From: Methanosarcinales archaeon
Lineage (GTDB): Archaea; Halobacteriota; Syntropharchaeia; Alkanophagales; Methanospirareceae
Length of the DNA stretch: 6,550 bases
NCBI GenBank assembly: GCA_016649585.1
Contig: JAENXH010000081.1
Span: forward strand, 1 to 6,550
Direction: 5' to 3'
In this document: positions 4,461 through 6,550 of the stretch, piece after piece
How the letters are laid out: each line of letters opens with the position of its first letter
Numbering within the stretch: position 1 is the stretch's first letter
Translations under genes and position numbers: made by a program
The notes under the pieces: model-generated
Seen by the model: only the letters and a program-made list of their open reading frames with translations
Told to the model about the DNA's origin: nothing
Database searches by the model: none

Positions 4461-5783
4461 ATGAACGCAGCAGTGCAAAGGTCAAGGATAGAAGGCGAGA
4501 TAATTGCGCCACCCTCTAAAAGCTATACGCATCGAGCCATTACAATCGCTGCACTGGCGAAGAAAAGCGAGATTGTTTATCCTCTGCTATCGGGAGACAC
4601 AGAAGCGACAATTAACGCTGCAAAATGCTTAGGGGCAACAGTCGAGGTAGCGGTAGAGCGGGAGGGGCAAGGGCAAGCAAAGAGAATATTGGTCGAAGGC
4701 ACTGAAGGAAGCCCTGATACGCCTGAGGATGTGATAAGTGCCGAGAACTCTGGCACGACCTTACGATTCTTCACTGCGGTGTCTGCATTATGCGAAGGTG
4801 CTGCGGTTATAACCGGAGATGCTTCGTTGAGAAAGCGCCCGAATTTGCCGTTGCTGAAAGCGTTAAACGAACTTGGTTCAGAAGCGTTCTCTACAAAAGG
4901 AGATGGAACCGCACCAATAGTGGTGAAGGGCAGACTAACAGGAGGAAAAACAGTGATAGATGCATCTATCAGTTCCCAGTTCATCTCCGCATTACTCATC
5001 GCATGCCCGCTCGCAGCGAAAGATTCTTATATTCTGGCGAACAATCTTAGTTCAGTACCTTACATGAGAATGACAACCGAGGTCTTAGAGCAGGCAGGTG
5101 TTGAGGTCTCCTTTTCCCGTTTGGGTAGTTCCAATGATTATTCTTTCCACGTAGAAGGCGGGAGAAGCTATGATTTACGAAGGTTTACGGTTCCCGGAGA
5201 TTTTTCTTCCTCCTCTTATCTCTTAGCCGCGGCAGCAATCACGGATTCCGAGTTAAGAGTAAAGAACTTGTTCCCTTCGGCGCAGGGTGATTCGCGGATA
5301 GTGGAAATATTGGAGGAGATGGGGGCTAAGATAAAATGGAACAAGGAAGAAGGGGTCGTAGAAGTAAACGGTACCCAATCGGTGGGTTTAAGAGGGATAA
5401 AGGTAAATATGCGTGAGAATCCAGACTTAGTGCCTACAATCGCGGTGTTAGCAGCGGTTGCCGAAGGTAGCACCGAAATAACGGGTGTAGCACATCTAAG
5501 ATATAAAGAGACGGATAGGCTGAAGTTTCTGACAGAAGAGTTGACGAAGATGGGTGTGCGAATAAAGGAGAAGGAAGACGGGTTGTTGATAGAAGGGAAA
5601 GAAAAGTTAAAAGCGGCAAAGGTATATTCCCACGAGGACCACAGATTGGCAATGGCTCTGTGTATTGCTGCTCTTTCTGCAAGAGGCGAAACGGTCGTAG
5701 AGGAAGCGGGATGCGCTAATATCTCTTATCCTTCTTTCTTTGAGGATATGCTCAATTTAGGTGCTGATATAACCCTCTCTTAG
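4461..5783 (+). CDS. aroA: 3-phosphoshikimate 1-carboxyvinyltransferase (EPSP synthase)
   Basis: This 440-residue enzyme transfers the enolpyruvyl group of PEP to shikimate-3-phosphate in the sixth step of the shikimate pathway to aromatic amino acids. Key sites are visible: PSKSYTHRA at 18-26 (K20, S21 and R25 for shikimate-3-phosphate), ENSGTTLRFF at 95-104 (PEP-side loop), RKRP at 124-127, SSQFISALL at 171-179, the catalytic aspartate D322 in ENPDLVPT, RYKETDRL at 347-354 (K349, E350, R353) and HEDHRLAMAL at 391-400 (R395, PEP). The two inside-out repeats of the fold are complete. Where E. coli has the PEP-contacting K411 before FPDYF, this protein reads NISYPSFF, so the lysine is absent; this is common in archaeal forms as I recall. 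The ATG at 4461 is the first possible start after an in-frame stop at 4428; it lacks a purine-rich site, being preceded by a pyrimidine-rich CTCTTTTGTGCT. The gap to argG is 37 bp, so co-transcription is likely. Confidence 0.97.
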   Translation: MNAAVQRSRIEGEIIAPPSKSYTHRAITIAALAKKSEIVYPLLSGDTEATINAAKCLGATVEVAVEREGQGQAKRILVEGTEGSPDTPEDVISAENSGTTLRFFTAVSALCEGAAVITGDASLRKRPNLPLLKALNELGSEAFSTKGDGTAPIVVKGRLTGGKTVIDASISSQFISALLIACPLAAKDSYILANNLSSVPYMRMTTEVLEQAGVEVSFSRLGSSNDYSFHVEGGRSYDLRRFTVPGDFSSSSYLLAAAAITDSELRVKNLFPSAQGDSRIVEILEEMGAKIKWNKEEGVVEVNGTQSVGLRGIKVNMRENPDLVPTIAVLAAVAEGSTEITGVAHLRYKETDRLKFLTEELTKMGVRIKEKEDGLLIEGKEKLKAAKVYSHEDHRLAMALCIAALSARGETVVEEAGCANISYPSFFEDMLNLGADITLS

Positions 5784-5797
5784 AGGTGGTATAGGAG
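5774..5797 (+). promoter_or_regulatory. aroA-phoU junction: small hairpin and two SD-like sequences
   Basis: CCTCT at 5774-5778 pairs with AGAGG at 5782-5786 across a 3-nt loop, spanning the aroA stop codon. The second arm is part of GAGGTGGT (5783-5790), a near-ideal ribosome binding sequence, but it lies 23 nt before the next ATG. A second candidate, GGAG at 5794-5797, is 16 nt before it. No in-frame start codon occurs between them and 5814, so spacing is longer than usual for either. Confidence 0.3.
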
Positions 5798-5813
5798 AAA
5801 GAGAAATTCGAAA

Positions 5814-6550
5814 ATGAATGAAGGGCTGAAGGACGAGATAAGGACTTTTAATGCAAAAGACGTGCTTGTGGAGATGAAGGACCTATCAGGTTCAATGTTG
5901 GACCTTGCGTATTCCGCGGTTCTGTACAGCAACCCGGAGATAGCGAACGAGGTGTTTAGATTAGAGCAAACGATGCATTCTCTTCTGTATAAATTGAGAA
6001 TAGCGATCATGTTAGGGGCACGGAACTTAGATGATGCATTAGAATTCGTAGGAATCTTACAGATCGCCTCTGCGGCGGAGAAATTATCTAATGCGGCGGG
6101 GGATATCGCGAAAATAGCAACTTCGGTTGATATCACCAGTTATCTTGACCGCGAGGATTTTGAAGAAGCGATACTAAACGTAAAGATAAAGCCCTCATCG
6201 GTTTTAAAAAACAAGTCGTTAGAGGACTTAAAGCTCGAGACGGAAACAGGGATGCACGTATTAGCGCTGAAAAGGGGCTCTCGGTGGATCCATTCACTGG
6301 ATAAAGACGAGCGATTGCAGGAAGACGATCTGATTATTGCTTCCGGTCCAACAGAGGGGATACCAGCGTTTTGTAAACTGGCAACGGGTAAGAAATATAA
6401 CGGGCTGGAGAAGGAGAGCGAAGAGGGGATAAAGAGGAAGAGGCTAACAGAGGAGATCGCGGACCTCATTACGGATATGAAAAATATCTCAGAACTGATG
6501 GTTGGGCTCTCGTATTCCGCCGTAAGGTTTTATAGCAAAGAGATAGCGAA
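5814..6550 (+). CDS. PhoU / TrkA_C domain protein, N-terminal part, right end cut by window
   Basis: The 245 visible residues show a PhoU-like helical bundle (about 12-105, with MKDLSGSMLDLAYSAV at 21-36), then a TrkA_C (RCK C-terminal) ligand-binding domain (about 118-192, with VLKNKSLEDLKLETETG and ERLQEDDLIIASGP), then the start of a second PhoU unit (from about 211). The second unit repeats the first: MKNISELMVGLSYSAV at 222-237 mirrors residues 21-36. This matches a euryarchaeal family with alternating PhoU and TrkA_C domains (COG3273, as I recall), often found beside SLC41/MgtE-like divalent cation transporters; a second TrkA_C is expected beyond the edge. There is no membrane helix, so it is probably a cytoplasmic regulator of an ion channel or transporter, with TrkA_C sensing a nucleotide or ion. 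The start at 5814 is the only in-frame candidate after the aroA stop; the gene follows aroA by 30 bp. Confidence 0.88.
   Translation, partial: MNEGLKDEIRTFNAKDVLVEMKDLSGSMLDLAYSAVLYSNPEIANEVFRLEQTMHSLLYKLRIAIMLGARNLDDALEFVGILQIASAAEKLSNAAGDIAKIATSVDITSYLDREDFEEAILNVKIKPSSVLKNKSLEDLKLETETGMHVLALKRGSRWIHSLDKDERLQEDDLIIASGPTEGIPAFCKLATGKKYNGLEKESEEGIKRKRLTEEIADLITDMKNISELMVGLSYSAVRFYSKEIA

Noticed and set aside
4577..4999. Minus-strand open frame of 140 codons inside aroA
   Set aside because: It is the antisense shadow of a firmly identified gene; the composition (Ser/Pro/Ala/Val rich) follows from the opposite strand and there is no start context or domain.

Overview
The window looks like an ordinary stretch of an archaeal chromosome, most likely a euryarchaeon of the methanogen / methane-oxidiser type. 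The domain assignment rests on a ribosomal protein of the L10e family (the archaeal and eukaryotic counterpart of bacterial L16), a signal peptidase with the archaeal/ER-type Ser-His-Asp catalytic set instead of the bacterial Ser-Lys pair, TATA-like boxes ahead of genes, GAGGTG-type ribosome binding sites, frequent AGA/AGG arginine codons, and a PhoU/TrkA_C protein of a type known from Euryarchaeota. The finer placement (for example ANME-1-like) is only an impression. No rRNA, tRNA, CRISPR array, insertion sequence or phage gene was seen.

Layout. Positions 1-815 carry, on the minus strand, the N-terminal 271 residues of a histone-deacetylase superfamily enzyme whose C-terminus lies beyond the left edge. 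A 142-bp divergent intergenic region (816-957) follows, with two perfect small hairpins and A/T-rich promoter-like sequence. All remaining genes are on the plus strand: signal peptidase I (958-1470), ribosomal protein L10e (1501-2022), a 134-residue unidentified protein with a probable coiled coil and winged-helix-like tail (2040-2444), and possibly a 45-codon small ORF (2449-2586). A 264-bp gap (2445-2708) holds that small ORF, two short direct repeats and the clearest promoter of the window. Then come a flavin-reductase-like flavoprotein (2709-3260) overlapping argG (3257-4423) by 4 bp, aroA (4461-5783), and the N-terminal 245 residues of a PhoU-TrkA_C-PhoU protein that runs off the right edge.

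How they fit together. Signal peptidase, L10e and the 134-residue protein form a compact housekeeping block (secretion plus translation). The flavoprotein, argininosuccinate synthase and EPSP synthase probably form a second transcription unit started by the promoter near 2651: it joins the last-but-one step of arginine synthesis and the sixth step of the shikimate pathway to a redox flavoprotein of unknown partner. The PhoU/TrkA_C gene, 30 bp after aroA, may belong to the same transcript or begin an ion-transport regulation module continuing to the right.

I found no clearly new biological system. The points that most deserve a second look are the 2445-2708 intergenic region (small ORF with a strong ribosome binding site, plus two short tandem repeats of which one spans the predicted transcription start), the unidentified coiled-coil/winged-helix protein behind L10e, the translational coupling of a flavoprotein to argG, and the duplicated PhoU architecture at the right edge.
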